Assembly (NCBI RefSeq): GCF_910592395.1
Contig: NC_088309.1
Location: forward strand, 7,752,501-7,816,500
Direction: 5' to 3'
DNA length: 64,000 bases
Origin: Lineus longissimus
Lineage: Eukaryota > Nemertea > Pilidiophora > Heteronemertea > Lineidae
Shown: piece by piece, positions 48,603-59,427 of the stretch
Layout: the number at the start of each line of letters is the position of its first letter
Position numbering within the stretch: position 1 is the first letter of the stretch
Notes under the pieces: model-generated
Seen by the model: the letters and a program-made list of their open reading frames with translations, nothing else
Told to the model about the DNA's origin: nothing
Databases searched by the model: none
Program-made: the position numbers and the translations under genes

Positions 48603-48710
48603 AGATTAGCCGGAAACTTTTGTCGCGATATTTTAAAAGGGGTCAAAGGTACTTTTTTCAGTTCCTTTCGTCCCTTGATTTCACCAGCGACAAAGGATTC
48701 AGACGAGTCT
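48603..48710. repeat. foldback hairpin family, copy 2
   Basis: A 108-bp imperfect palindrome just after the stop of gene A. The left arm is AGATTAGCCGGAAACTTTTG and the right arm on the opposite strand is AGACTCGTCTGAATCCTTTG. The right arm matches that of the hairpin at 16674 (TTGATTTCACCA, ACAAAGGATTC). It probably lies in the 3' UTR. Confidence 0.65.
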
Positions 48711-50042
48711 ATTGTGGTCCGTAACCGGTGATCAATTTGAATAACCGCCGTCTTCAGAACAAATATAATGTTACAGTATTTCCATTTCCCATATAATATG
48801 TTTTCGCTCTCCACATCCCCGATAGGTCTCCTAGCAAAGCCTGTGTCAAATAGTCTATTTCAAATATCTGTTTGTTTTGGCAAAATAACATGGCGTCTTC
48901 TATCATGCATTTCAACTGTAAATAATGATTAATTTATCTTTCTTTTAAATAAAAAATATTTTATTTTACGAGTTATTGATTTAAAATTTCTCGTCATAAG
49001 CATAGTCTTTCACTTTCACCCATCACACACATTCCTAGGTACACTCACTGAAGACAGAGTAGGACGTCTACTGTATAGGCGATACTTTTTATGGTCAACG
49101 AACAAATGAGTGTGATATCGTGACTGTTTCTGATTCATGTTAGGCTTATTTCTTCACGTAAGACAGGCCTTTGATACAGGCACCCTTCAACCGCCTAACT
49201 AGCGTCGACACGGAATATTCTGCGGCACGACCATTCCTGTTACACCTGTTTTACCGATTGCTGTGCCGATTTGTCTTTTTGCCTTGTCGTGACGCTTCAG
49301 CAATTTATCGCGAGGGGTCTCCTCCTGGTACTGACGGTGCCTTGTCAATTACTGGATTTTCGACCTAACTTGTCTCGCGTGGCCTTATCTATGCGGACAA
49401 AAGCTTTAGGAATAATTCTCAGCAAAGTTTGCCTTTCTTATCGGAAATTTCATCTTTTTATCAATATTTGTCCGAAGAAGCCTTTCTTGGTGCTACTATA
49501 AAGAATAAACATCACTGAAGGTAGGACTTTTAAAATTTGGCAAACTTCGATTGTTTTGTTTTTTCAGGTGATTTCAACTTGTCAGTCCTGGCACTTGTGC
49601 CTCGTCTCTTCATAACCCTGAGCTCGTGTATGGGCTCCGGACTGTTGCTATCATGTTATCAAAGATAGTGGTGTTGCACAACACTATAGATTATCCTTGG
49701 GTTGCCCAGGCGGGGCTGTGTAACTTGCTATTTGTGGTCACACTATTGCAGTTTAGTGACAAGAGATCGGCCAGGCACCTTTGGCCAGATCGATCTGACA
49801 ACGCTTTAAACTCATTTGCTACGAAACTGTACTTGGTGTAATGTTCCGCTAAAATTTGACTTAAAAAGAGAGGGTATTACTATCAAACGCTGAAGCAAAA
49901 TAACTTTTTCATTAAGGTTCCTCCGAGAGTAATGGTAAATATCCATACAATTAATTGACATGGCAAAATTAGATATACTAATAATTGGAAAGAAACGATA
50001 TACGTATCAAGAATTTATTAATATATTATATATTAATAGTAA

Positions 50043-50133
50043 TTAGCAACCTCCACGGTATCCGTCTTCTTTCCGTGTTTGATGCTCCCTGAGTTAGTAT
50101 TCGGATGACTCCATACCGTAAAGCGGCGACAGG
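50043..50133 (-). pseudogene. truncated remnant of the exon found intact at 59251-59427
   Basis: From the acceptor side (50133) the sequence is essentially identical to the exon in unit B for about 90 bases (CRRFTVWSHPNTNSGS, then KHGKKTDTVEV). It then breaks into AT-rich sequence (ATATTATATATTAAT) where unit B continues for about 715 bp. No donor remains, so this copy cannot function as the same exon. Confidence 0.7.
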
Positions 50134-51079
50134 CTAATTATGGGCGACGCCATCAAAGAGTGGTGATGGGTGTGATCGGTGTCCTATGGTCCCTGGTCTA
50201 ATTAACCATGACCTCGTCTCTGAGGCAAGTAGCCAGAGTCGTGATTACTGGGTCCTAGATATTTTACGAAGAGTGTCATCTTACTCTACTGTAGTTGTTC
50301 ACGCTGTCTGACATTCCTGGTGAGCCCCTCCAGACCGCGGACTATTAGTTGCTATATTTGAACAGTCAGCTGAATGGGAGTGCCGTTACATGCCAAACTA
50401 AATTATGATTATATGCTCCTCATTTACTTTAAGTCTTTGTGATTATTTGACAGTGCTTGTGAGAAGCCCTTTGTAGAATACCATGTTTAAATCCGTAGTA
50501 TAAATAAACTAAAGAATAATGTGCCGGCCAATTCTTACATGATGGAGAAAGCACTTTACCGGTAACAACAAGTTATTGAGTTGTCCAAGGCATGCTAGCT
50601 AGGTAAAATATGAAACCCGTTGGCCTTCCCGTATCTACCCTCGGTCACTGCCCAACTTTCTCGGAAAACGATTCGAGATTTGGCAACAAGAAAATTCGTC
50701 TGTTAAAGGTAGGGTTGATTTGAGGAGTATGTTCCACCATGAAACATCGAACTTTCAGATTACATGAGATATAACCCATGAAAATAAGCTTAGGCGATGG
50801 TATTTTCTTCGAGATGGTAGTCGTCATGCGATGGAGAGGTAAAATTTCCTTTCTCTGACCATTTGATTATCATTAAAAGCGCCTATAGCCTAGGCCCGGT
50901 TGTTTAAAACAAGTTCGTAACTAACTAGCAGTTACATTAACTTAGCCTTGAGGCTATAGTGCAAATATAATGTCGAGGCATTAAATGCCATGATAAAGCT
51001 ACATGTCCGTTCAAGTGAACTTGTTTTGAACAAACGGCCGTGTGTTATTCCAGTTGGTTATTCACATGTCACGGAACAT

Positions 51080-51783
51080 GGGTATTAATAAACAGAGAAA
51101 CAGAGAAACGAAGAAATCGAGAACTTCCCATATCGAGTAGTTAGGCCTTAAAACCTATGTCTATAATGTACGGCGTAAAAAATAGACTAATATGCTAGCC
51201 TGGTTTCTTCTCCCACGATGAAAGTAGTTCGAAAATGCACTGGGTGGACAGCGAGACCAGTCCTATTAGATCAATGGAACATTGTCCATTTCGCAAAACC
51301 ACGAGGTTGATTGCATGGACTCTGGCATGTCTGGGGCTCTGCCAAGTTAAAATCAATCATGGTATGTATAATTCATGAGACAATGATAAACCGACGATAT
51401 TGGCCTACAAGTAATGGACTGTAGGGCCTGTGACCTGGTCTAGTTCGGTGTGTGTGTGTAAGTCTGTGATGATGGGTAGGGGGTGTCTACAAAACCAAGA
51501 CCCAAGACCCAAGACCCAAGACCTACAAAACCAAGACCCAATATGTTGATGGGTCTTGGTTTTGTAGGTCTTGGTTTTGTAGGTTTTGGGTCTTGGGTCT
51601 TGGGTCTTGGTTTTGTAGACACCCGATGGGTAGGTATGTATCCAGTACGGCGTGTACATTGAGTACAGCGTGTGTAGGCCTACAAGGTGCACGGGGCGGT
51701 GTAAATGGGAGACGAGGCCTAACTAGTCGATGAGGGAAGTTCTCGATTTCTTCGTTTCTCTGTTTCTCTGTTTATTAATACCC
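51080..51783. mobile_element. Mutator-like non-autonomous transposon (9-bp TSD)
   Basis: A 704-bp insertion flanked by the 9-bp direct repeat ACGGAACAT (51071-51079 and 51784-51792). The empty site in unit A (44851-44859) has one copy. Terminal inverted repeats start GGGTATTAATAAACAGAG, are identical for the first 50 bp and continue with few mismatches to about 69 bp. Long TIRs and a 9-bp duplication point to the MULE superfamily. No transposase is encoded. An internal hairpin of GGTCTTGGTTTTGTAG-type repeats lies at 51481-51624. It sits just upstream of exon 1 of gene B. Confidence 0.85.
51481..51624. repeat. internal hairpin of short repeats in the MULE
   Basis: The left arm begins GGGTGTCTACAAAACCAAGA and the right arm ends in its complement. 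Each arm contains reiterated CCAAGAC/GTCTTGG heptamers, with a short loop around AATATGTTGATG. A subterminal or foldback structure of this kind may be a transposase-binding array; that role is inferred. Confidence 0.75.
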
Positions 51784-52760
51784 ACGGAACATCCTAAATA
51801 ATGGACATTCATTTTTTTCAGATGATCCTTGACGAAACTTCAGAGCCTCCAATGTTCAACAAGTACACGGAAACCGAGTTCTACGTCCCTCAAACGTCAT
51901 ACGAACTACATGCCGTATCCAACTACGCCGCCCAGCTCCGCTGGTACGCCCGCATGCGGAAGAAGCAGAAAAACCAAAACAGGAGTATGATTCGTGGACT
52001 GTACGCTCTATGCACTGTGTCTGTATTAGCTACCCTCCTTATGTACACCAATGGCACAGAGAAAATATCAGTTGGGTTTCAGAATACGAAACATTTCGCT
52101 GAACAGTTCATAAGGATGGGGCGGTCTTTGAACACTGAAGGATTATTCGTCGGAGAGAAACCGATAGTAAAAAAGGAAGCTAAGCCAAAGGTTCCTTTAA
52201 GTGAAGGGATGAGGTGGCTGACGTCGTTTAAGGCATTTAAGGAAAATCTCACGGAGCTAGCACAGGAGTTTGCAGAAGAGTCGGCGAATGGGGAATTTGA
52301 TATAACTCAGCTGGTGAGAGGAAAATATAATGGAAAAGTAAAGAAAATTACGAAGGATTTGATACTGGAAGAGTTGGAGGTGACTGGTTATCAGAAGCGC
52401 CTTAAAGAATATATAGCCACAAGGACGGTGCCAAGAAATGGATTCGATCAAATGGTAAGTTTCTTAACTGAAGTACAATGTATGTAGCCTCACTGCTGTA
52501 GGATTGGAAAAATCTACATGTACACACAGGGTCATTTGATTAAAGCAGGGTGTACACTAGTAAAATATCAGCAACATTTTACCAACATTTTACCAACATT
52601 TTACCAACATTTTTACAACAATTTTGCAACAAGCCCTTCAAGGCCCTGTGTACACTAGCAACAAAATTGCAACAAATTTGCAACATTTTTACAACATGTT
52701 GGTAAATTGTTGCAAACTTTTTAGCGGGAACAAAGGGAAAATAGGTATTTTGGAGGGAAA

Positions 52761-52883
52761 ATGGATGATTCCAAGGAGAGAAGATGTGTTTTGAGTGCTT
52801 CTGCAGCAATTTTAGCTGTCATTGTTGAGATGCGGAAGAGGCGGCGAAATAAACCAAAGAGACCAGGCCCTGGATCAAAATGA
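52761..52883 (+). pseudogene. Harbinger transposase N-terminal fragment
   Basis: 40 codons with an Arg/Lys-rich run (EMRKRRRNKPKRP) and a stop. HARBI1-like transposases commonly start with such a hydrophobic then Arg-rich stretch ahead of the helix-turn-helix region. It is separated from the next fragment by a stop and a frame change. Confidence 0.5.
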
Positions 52884-52931
52884 GGGTGGATCATGGGGCA
52901 TATCACTGCCTGTTAAAGGAGTTACGGCTGA

Positions 52932-53066
52932 CTGCATGACAAGCCACCATACAAAAACTTCCTGCGAATGGATAAAATTGCATTCGAAGAACTTCTTGAA
53001 AAGGTTTCACCACCCATTACGAAGCAAGACACTCACTTGAGAGTTGCCATACCAGCCGCTTGTTAA
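52932..53066 (+). pseudogene. Harbinger transposase fragment preceding the DDE domain
   Basis: 44 codons reading YKNFLRMDKIAFEELLEKV, then SPPITKQDTHLRVAIPA before a stop. This is the diagnostic block of PIF/Harbinger transposases (Y-x-N-FLRM ... FEELL ... I-x-K-x-DT-x-R-x-AI), just upstream of where ERL and the DDE catalytic core would follow. The catalytic part is deleted. Confidence 0.8.
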
Positions 53067-55308
53067 AGTCACATGACCTCAGGTAGATCACATGACCCAA
53101 ATCCTATTTCTGATTGGCTGAAGAGTTTGCAACATTTTTACAACATGCAACAAAGAATTGCATTGCATTTTATTTGCAACATTTTTACAACAATTTTACA
53201 ACATGTTGTAAGACGCGTTTTGTTCTGTACACACTATGCAACATTTTTGCAACATTTGTTGCAACCGCAAATGTTGTAAAAATGTGGCTAATATTTTGCT
53301 AGTGTACACAGGCCTTAAAGCGAGGTCGAGTCAGCTTGTGATGGTTTCGTCCGAAATGGGTAAGGCCTTCTCTTTTCTATTTCAGCTAACATGATGAGAG
53401 AATATGGATGTTGTCCAAAGCCAAACATCTTGATAAAGATTTTTTTCGATTTTAGAGGAACTGCAATATTCTGTTTCAGGCACCACTGCCATTTATGAAC
53501 AAATGGAGAACTCCGTGTTGGCAGCATAACACTACTTCCAACTTTATGTGCCTGCCCGGGTTCTATATCATTGGCTTTCCGAAGTGTGCCACCACTGATC
53601 TGTGGACTCGGCTGACGAAACATCACCAGCTGAAGGGATGGGCGAAGGAACTGCATTGGTGGACCAGATTAAGATACCGTAAGTGATTACTGAGGCGCGC
53701 GTCCATACACCAAACCAAATATTTCCGGGCATTTCCCAGGGATGGAATATTCCGATTCCCAATTGTGGCGTAAAGGATTTAGGAAAATACATTGGCTATT
53801 CTATTCTGTTCTAGGCGGCTGAAGGATGTTGTACCGAAGATGATAGCATCGCTTTTATCGGGCGGTCGTGCAGTTTCTAACCCCCCCCCCCCGTCATCTC
53901 TAAACAGTTAAAACTCCTTTTTGCTAAGATATACGTGCTTTCAAAGCTTATGGATTGAGGACCAATCCTGACTTCATCAATGGACAAGGAGCAAGTATCT
54001 CATTTCAGCCGCGGATTTGAAGCTCTCTTTTTCCTTTTTCAGGTTATTCGATGGCAAGGTATGCCAAGAAGCTTGGGGACATGGTGCGTGCGAGAAACGA
54101 CACCCGGGTGCTAATGGGTTAGTATCCTTCGTATTTGTCTCAAGCTATTGTTCACGTCATAAAACCTCTCATAGGTTTGCGTACCGGCGTATCCGCGATT
54201 GTACTGTAGTTGACACGGCTATGATGACCCCACAATCGAGGTCGCAAGATTATCCGCCCGCTTGTGCGAATTTATGCAGCCAAATGTTGCTACGGGTATT
54301 AGGTCAACAGAAACTGCCAGCATTTCTAAAGGTGGAGAGGTTGTGTGAGTAGGTCATGTCCTATGGGTTTAACACGGGAGTGTGTATACCGTCCTGTACA
54401 TTGAGGTGATTTTTTGTAAAAAAACATATACACGGTCATTGGCTATGCTTCTTTGCGTTTTTGAAGGAGACGGGAGTCCCTCGACGATATGGGATATCAG
54501 CTACCTTGAGAGAAAGGTTAGGAAGGATCCAGGGTTACCTGACAAGCCGCCAAAGGTTCTCAACGCGCATCTGATGTACAAGTACCAGCCCAATGCAAAA
54601 TTTATCGTTTTAGTTCGTAATCCGTCGGATAGGTAAGCAACAACTGCAACTGAGACAATACTGGACTATATGCTTTCAAAATATTGTACAATTCTTAACG
54701 TAGCCGGTGATCTTACACAGTCCTGTGAAATATCTATATTCTTTTCCTTTTTAGCGTATATTCTGGCTACACCTACCATGGTGTCGACAAAGTCAAAAAA
54801 CTTTATAGAGATAAAGAAGAGTTGCACAACAGGACTATAGAACTTATAAAATACTTCCACGAGTGCATAAACACTACTTCTATTAAGGCCTGCGCATATA
54901 ATGGGAATGTTTATTTACACAGCACCGACCAAAAGGTAAGAGAAACAAAAATGCAAATATTGCAATCGGAACTTGGCTGTAATGAAGTGAGTATGAGGTA
55001 AAGACATTCAACGAAATGTTGACATTATTTGTCTTGAAGTGAAGCTACTTTATTCTGTAGTGAGCAAACATATACTCGATGGTGGCCCATGTTGATACAT
55101 GTATTATACCATTGCAGTGATAGCCCTAGCTCTGTCGTTAACGAACAGCTTGTTTCATCATGCATATTGGGAACTAATGTATAGAACAAGCAAGTTTCGC
55201 AACACATACGAAGAGCTACACACATAACGAAGCACGACGTATGTGCATGTACCATCGACGACTCTAAAAAACTATTTCCACGTTTCCTTGCACAAGTAAG
55301 TACATGTA

Positions 55309-56212
55309 CACCCTTGTCGGAAAGTTTATGGACACCAGTTTTTGCACATTTTCTCAAAAACGGCTAATCCTATTGAACCCAAATTTTCACCAATGGTGGA
55401 GAATCTTCTTGGCTATCGAATGACGTGATAGTTGATATCAGGACCAATTGCATAACAAAGTTATTACATAATTTTGAGAGGGATCTTTTTTTTACTTTTT
55501 TGTTAATCAATTTTTCAAAACCAAATTAACCTACAGTATATATTGCACATAGCTAAGACTTTCTGTGAAAAAAATTTGGATAAATCTCATTTCGGTTTTG
55601 AGATATATCGAAATATCAAAATTTTGATATTTTGATAATTTGATATTTTTGGGTTTTTTGCAACTGTATCATTGAGAAGTCATACCCAAATAATGATTGG
55701 CACCAATTTAGCACAGCTAGCAACTAATATTGCTGAGAAAAGGTGGATACTTGGTAGTATGAAAATTTTCATATTATAATTTCAAGATGTTCCTTTAGTT
55801 GAAAATCAGAAAAAAATCACCATTCATTCAGGGGACATGGGTACTACTAGGATATATCGAAAAATCAGAAAAATCTCAAAATTTTCAGAATCTCAAAATT
55901 TTGATATTTTGATATATCATGAAAAGTAAATGATATTTTCAAATACTTTCTTCACAGAAAGTCTTAGCATTGTTATCTGTATGATGCAAGATTTATACTT
56001 CGATTTTAAAAAAATCAACCAAAAAGTGAAAAATAGATGCCTCTCAAAATTATGTAATAACTTTGTTATGCAATTGGTCCTGATATCAACTATCACGTCA
56101 TTCGATAGCCAGGAAGATTCTCCACCATTGGTGAATATTTGGGTTCAATAGGATTAGCCGTTTTTGAGAAAATGTGCAAAAACTGGTGTCCATAAACTTT
56201 CCGACAAGGGTG
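55309..56212. mobile_element. Tc1/mariner-like foldback element (TA target)
   Basis: A 904-bp insertion in intron 6 of gene B, flanked by TA on both sides (55307-55308, 56213-56214). The corresponding intron of gene A (around 47530-47575) is uninterrupted. Inverted repeats start CACCCTTGTCGGAAAGTTTA and are nearly identical for more than 180 bp, with weaker pairing to about 270 bp. The centre is AT-rich with palindromic AAAATTTTGATATTTTGAT blocks. No transposase is seen. TA duplication and a CACCCTTGT-type terminus suggest a Tc1/mariner MITE. Confidence 0.85.
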
Positions 56213-57139
56213 TACGTACATGTACATGTATAGAAGATGATTTACGAGTGTCGCGAAAATGAATTGGCACATGACTTGATGACACGACAGACCTTCGTAT
56301 TTGATCGTACTTCTTCGTTCGTATAGGGGTTTCGAAATGTAAAGGCCAAGTTCTGTCGTTCTGGTGGATGAAGTTAGACGAGAGAAGATGACACTTGAAT
56401 GCTGCACATTAAAGAAGGTTGATGATATTTCAATCATTATTTGCAGCTCCGCCTGTTTATCTACTTGTACTCAGTTTATATCGGTGACTGGCTAACTGTC
56501 TTTCCCCGGAGTCAAGTCCATGTGGTCCGAACGGAAGACTACGGACGAAACACAGCTGGGGTGCTGCAAGATATATTCAAGTTTTTAGAAGTTGGTGAGT
56601 TCAGACAGAAGATTTTTCATTTAACCATAAGCCTTGTTGGCCTCTTTTCCTCCTCTCCTCTCCTCTCCTCTCCTCCTCCTCTCTCTCAATCTCCTTCTTT
56701 TTCTCTTTCGCCATTTCCTTCTTTCCCTTTCCTACTCCTTTTGTTCTTTTCCGTCTATTTTCGGATTTCGTGTGGCCAGATCGAGGCAGCCGCTACATGT
56801 ACATCAATACACAAATACTGTCTGCAAAATATCGTTACAGATATTACAACTGCGATGTACTGCCTCAATTGCACAGTTGTTTCCTCAAAAGTGCACAGGT
56901 AATTAATTTGAAACTTCTCTTTTACTCCAGACGCCTTGCCGCCTGACACACTGAAAGAAATAGCTGAAGGTCCGAGAATGAACACGAACAGGCAATACAG
57001 TTACGATGTCGGCCCGATGCAGGCATCAACAAGAAAACTTTTGGACGATTTTTTCAAACCTTTTAACGAAGCCCTTGCCCACATTTTACAAGACGACTGC
57101 TTTCTTTGGAAAGATGTACGACATGACATGTCCAGATAA

Positions 57140-59250
57140 CACAAGTCAAGACCACCGTTAGTGATTCGAATTAATCATACCGGTTACGGGCAATAATAGA
57201 TTAGCCGGAAACTTTTGTCAAGACATTTTAAAAGGGGTCAAAGGTACTTTTTTCAGTTCCTTTCGTCCCTTGATTTCACCAGCGACAAAGGATTCAGACG
57301 AGTCTATTGTGGTCCGTAACCGGTGATCAATTTGAATAACCGCCGTCTTGAGACCAAATATAATGTTACAGTATTTCCATTTCCCATATTATTTATTTTC
57401 GCTCTCCACATCCCCGATAGGTCTCCTAGCAAAGCCTGTGTCTAATAGTCTATTTCAAATATCTGTTTGTTTTGGCAAAATAACATGGCGTCTTCTATCA
57501 TGCATTTCAACTGTAAATAGTGATTGATTTATCTCTCTTATAAACAAAAAATATTTTATTCTACGAGTTTTTGATTTAAAATTTCTCGTCATAAGCATAG
57601 TCTTATTGGTCGTTTGTTACCTTGCACTTTCACCCATCACACACATTCCTAGGTACACTCACTGAAGACAGAGTAGGACATCTGATGTATAGGCGATACC
57701 TTTTATGGTCAACGAACAAATGAGTGTGATATCGTGACTGTTTCTGATTCATGTTAGGCTTATTTCTTCACGTAAGACAGGCCTTTTATAAAGGTACCCT
57801 TCAACCGCCTAACTAGCGTCGACACAGAATATTCTGGGGCACGACCATTCCTGTTACACCTGTTTTACCGATTGCTGTGCCGATTTGTTGTTTTGCCTTG
57901 TCGTGACGCTTCAGCAATTTATCGCGAGGTGTCTCCTGGTACTGACGGTGCCTTGTCAATTACTGGATTTTCGACCTAACTTGTCTCGTGTGGCCTTATC
58001 TATGCGGACAAAAGCTTTAGGAATAATTCTCAGCAAAGTTTGCCTTTCTTATCGGAAACTTCATCTTTTTATCAATATTCGTCCGAAGAAGCCTTTCTTG
58101 TTGCTACTATAAAGAATAAACATCACTGAAGGTAGGACTTTTAAAATTTGACAAACTTCGATTGTTGTTTTTTTCAGGTGGTTTTTAACTTGTCAGTCCT
58201 GGCACTTGTGCCTCGGCTCTTCATAACCCTGAGGTCGTGCATGGGCTCCGGGCTGTTGCTATCATGTTATCACATTACCAACAGATAGTGGTGTTGCACA
58301 ACACTATAGATTATCCTTGGGTTGCCCAGGCGGGGCTGTGTAACTTGCTATTTGTGGTCACACTATTGCAGTTTAGTGACAAGAGGTCGGCCAGGTACCT
58401 TTGGCCAGATCGATCTGACAACGCTTTAAACTCATTTGCTACGAAACTGTACTTGGTGTAATGTTCCGCTAAAATTGGACTTAAAAAGAGCGAGCGTATT
58501 ACTATCAAACACTGAAGCAAAATAACTTTAAATTATGGTAAATTACCATACAATTAATTGACATGGCAAAAATAAATATACTAATAATTGGAAAGAAATG
58601 ATATACGTATCAAGAATTTATTTCCTTGCTTTTTGCTGCAATTAAGATCAGAAAAATTTCTAATCGAAGGTTCGCAAGAGACATTGTTTGCATTGGCGGG
58701 TCACTCATTTTACAGAAAATTCATTATCTGTTTCAATCTGTCTACTGAATAAACGATGCTTCGAATCCCTTTTACTTTTTTTGTGTGTCAGCAATTTAAA
58801 ATTTCATAGGATCTGTGGCTTCAAAAATCCAATCTTCTGCTCAGCACTGGTAAATCAAATATTGATTTTCTAAAGGTTTGCAGTTCCGAATGGTTCCACA
58901 AATTGTAGTGGTATTTTTTATCATGAACCGTTAAGGAGACCAAAGCCGACATTCCTTCATTGATTTAGTTGCGGGAACAGAGAACACGAGGCCAGAAGAC
59001 GCGATTGGAAATTCGCCTGAATAAAATCAGCTCTCTCAGGGCAGAGAGGGTGACTTTGTATGACAACGATCCAATGTCTTTTGGAATACAATCTTAATGG
59101 AAAATTTCCCTTTATATATTGAAAAGATTAAATCGAAAACAAATGATCAACCTCGAAAATGAACCTCTATTAGTATCTTCTGAATTGACGATCTATCGAA
59201 TCCAATGCCATCCTTCTTAACCCAGACTTTCCGGCATTTCCTCCACGTAC
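57140..59250. other. 3' region of gene B and unit B-specific sequence
   Basis: 57140-58621 mirrors the 3' region of gene A, including a foldback hairpin and unsupported short frames. 58622-59250 has no counterpart in unit A. It would be the intron downstream of the minus-strand exon at 59251-59427, but no further exon was recognised. Confidence 0.45.
57198..57305. repeat. foldback hairpin family, copy 3 (duplicate of the 48603 copy)
   Basis: A 108-bp imperfect palindrome after the stop of gene B, carried there by the segmental duplication. Arms as for the copy at 48603 with a few substitutions, most in the left arm (TTGTCAAGACATTTT). Confidence 0.65.
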
Positions 59251-59427
59251 CTAAGCCATCATTAGGACTTCCTTGAGGAACGCTGGCCCCAGCCATTATG
59301 ATCATTAGACTCGAAGAATCAAAGCTCGTGCCGTAATTAGTAACCTCCACGGTATCCGTCTTCTTTCCGTGTTTGATGCTCCCTGAGTTAGTATTCGGAT
59401 GACTCCATACCGTAAAGCGGCGACAGG
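59251..59427 (-). CDS. unrecognised coding exon
   Basis: A 177-bp exon candidate on minus with an acceptor (TTAG|CCTGTCGC) and a consensus donor (TTAG|GTACGT), open in one frame (58 codons plus split codons). The peptide starts CRRFTVWSHPNTNSGS, runs through KKTDTVEVTNYGTSFDSSS and LMIIMAGASVPQG, and ends SPNDGLG. Composition is that of a folded protein, but no family was recognised. The frame stays open beyond the donor for about 30 codons. A truncated copy lies at 50043-50133. Flanking exons were not identified; a minus frame at 59646-60041 with a hydrophobic stretch (LLVVSVVYIILTN) might belong to the same gene, but no splice link was established. Confidence 0.45.

Larger units (their letters stand above)
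48545..50386. other. 3' region of gene A within unit A
   Basis: No further gene was recognised. It includes a foldback hairpin (48603-48710), probable 3' UTR, several unsupported short frames, and a truncated coding-exon remnant at 50043-50133. All but the last 350 bp matches 57140-58620 in unit B. Confidence 0.5.
44183..50387 (+). repeat. tandem segmental duplication, unit A
   Basis: A 6.2-kb block from TACATGCCAAACTAAAT to the junction AGTGCCGTTACATGCC. It carries sulfotransferase gene A and about 1.8 kb of 3' sequence, and matches unit B (50387-59681) in order and orientation with high identity. Compared with B it lacks three transposons and a roughly 715-bp stretch near 50025. Confidence 0.9.
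52544..53315. mobile_element. PIF/Harbinger transposon deletion derivative
   Basis: A 772-bp insertion in intron 1 of gene B, flanked by TAA (52541-52543, 53316-53318), consistent with the TWA target of PIF/Harbinger. The termini are AGCAGGGTGTACACTAG and, on the other strand, AGGCCTGTGTACACTAG. Subterminal regions are dense in GCAACATTTTTACAAC-type words in both orientations. It carries two fragments of a HARBI1-type transposase N-terminus. Intron 1 of gene A has no such insertion. Confidence 0.85.
51822..57139 (+). pseudogene. carbohydrate sulfotransferase 15-like, gene B (frameshifted duplicate of A)
   Basis: Eight exons correspond one to one with gene A: 51822-52454, 53480-53678, 54043-54117, 54210-54331, 54467-54632, 54755-54935, 56447-56594 and 56931-57139. 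Seven have exactly the same length and high identity; the catalytic motifs GFPKCATTD, LHWWTR and VRNPSDSVYSGY are present. Exon 4 is 122 bp instead of 117. A 5-bp difference after the acceptor (GTTGACACGGC against GACCAC) shifts the frame and gives a stop early in exon 5. Unless an unseen alternative splice restores it, the product would end before the 3'-phosphate-binding site. Introns carry a Harbinger and a Tc1/mariner-like insertion, and a MULE sits upstream. All splice sites are intact, so loss of function is recent; an assembly error is also possible. Confidence 0.75.

Noticed and set aside
49171-49841. Plus-strand ORFs repeated at 57885-58461
   Set aside because: Their presence in both units follows from the segmental duplication; frames differ between the copies by indels, so coding is unlikely.
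51405-51692. Minus-strand ORF of Lys-Thr-Pro-type repeats
   Set aside because: It is a translation of the short repeats inside the MULE hairpin, not a protein gene.
53315-53656. Minus-strand ORF duplicated at 45645-45914
   Set aside because: It is the antisense shadow of sulfotransferase exon 2, duplicated because the exon is.
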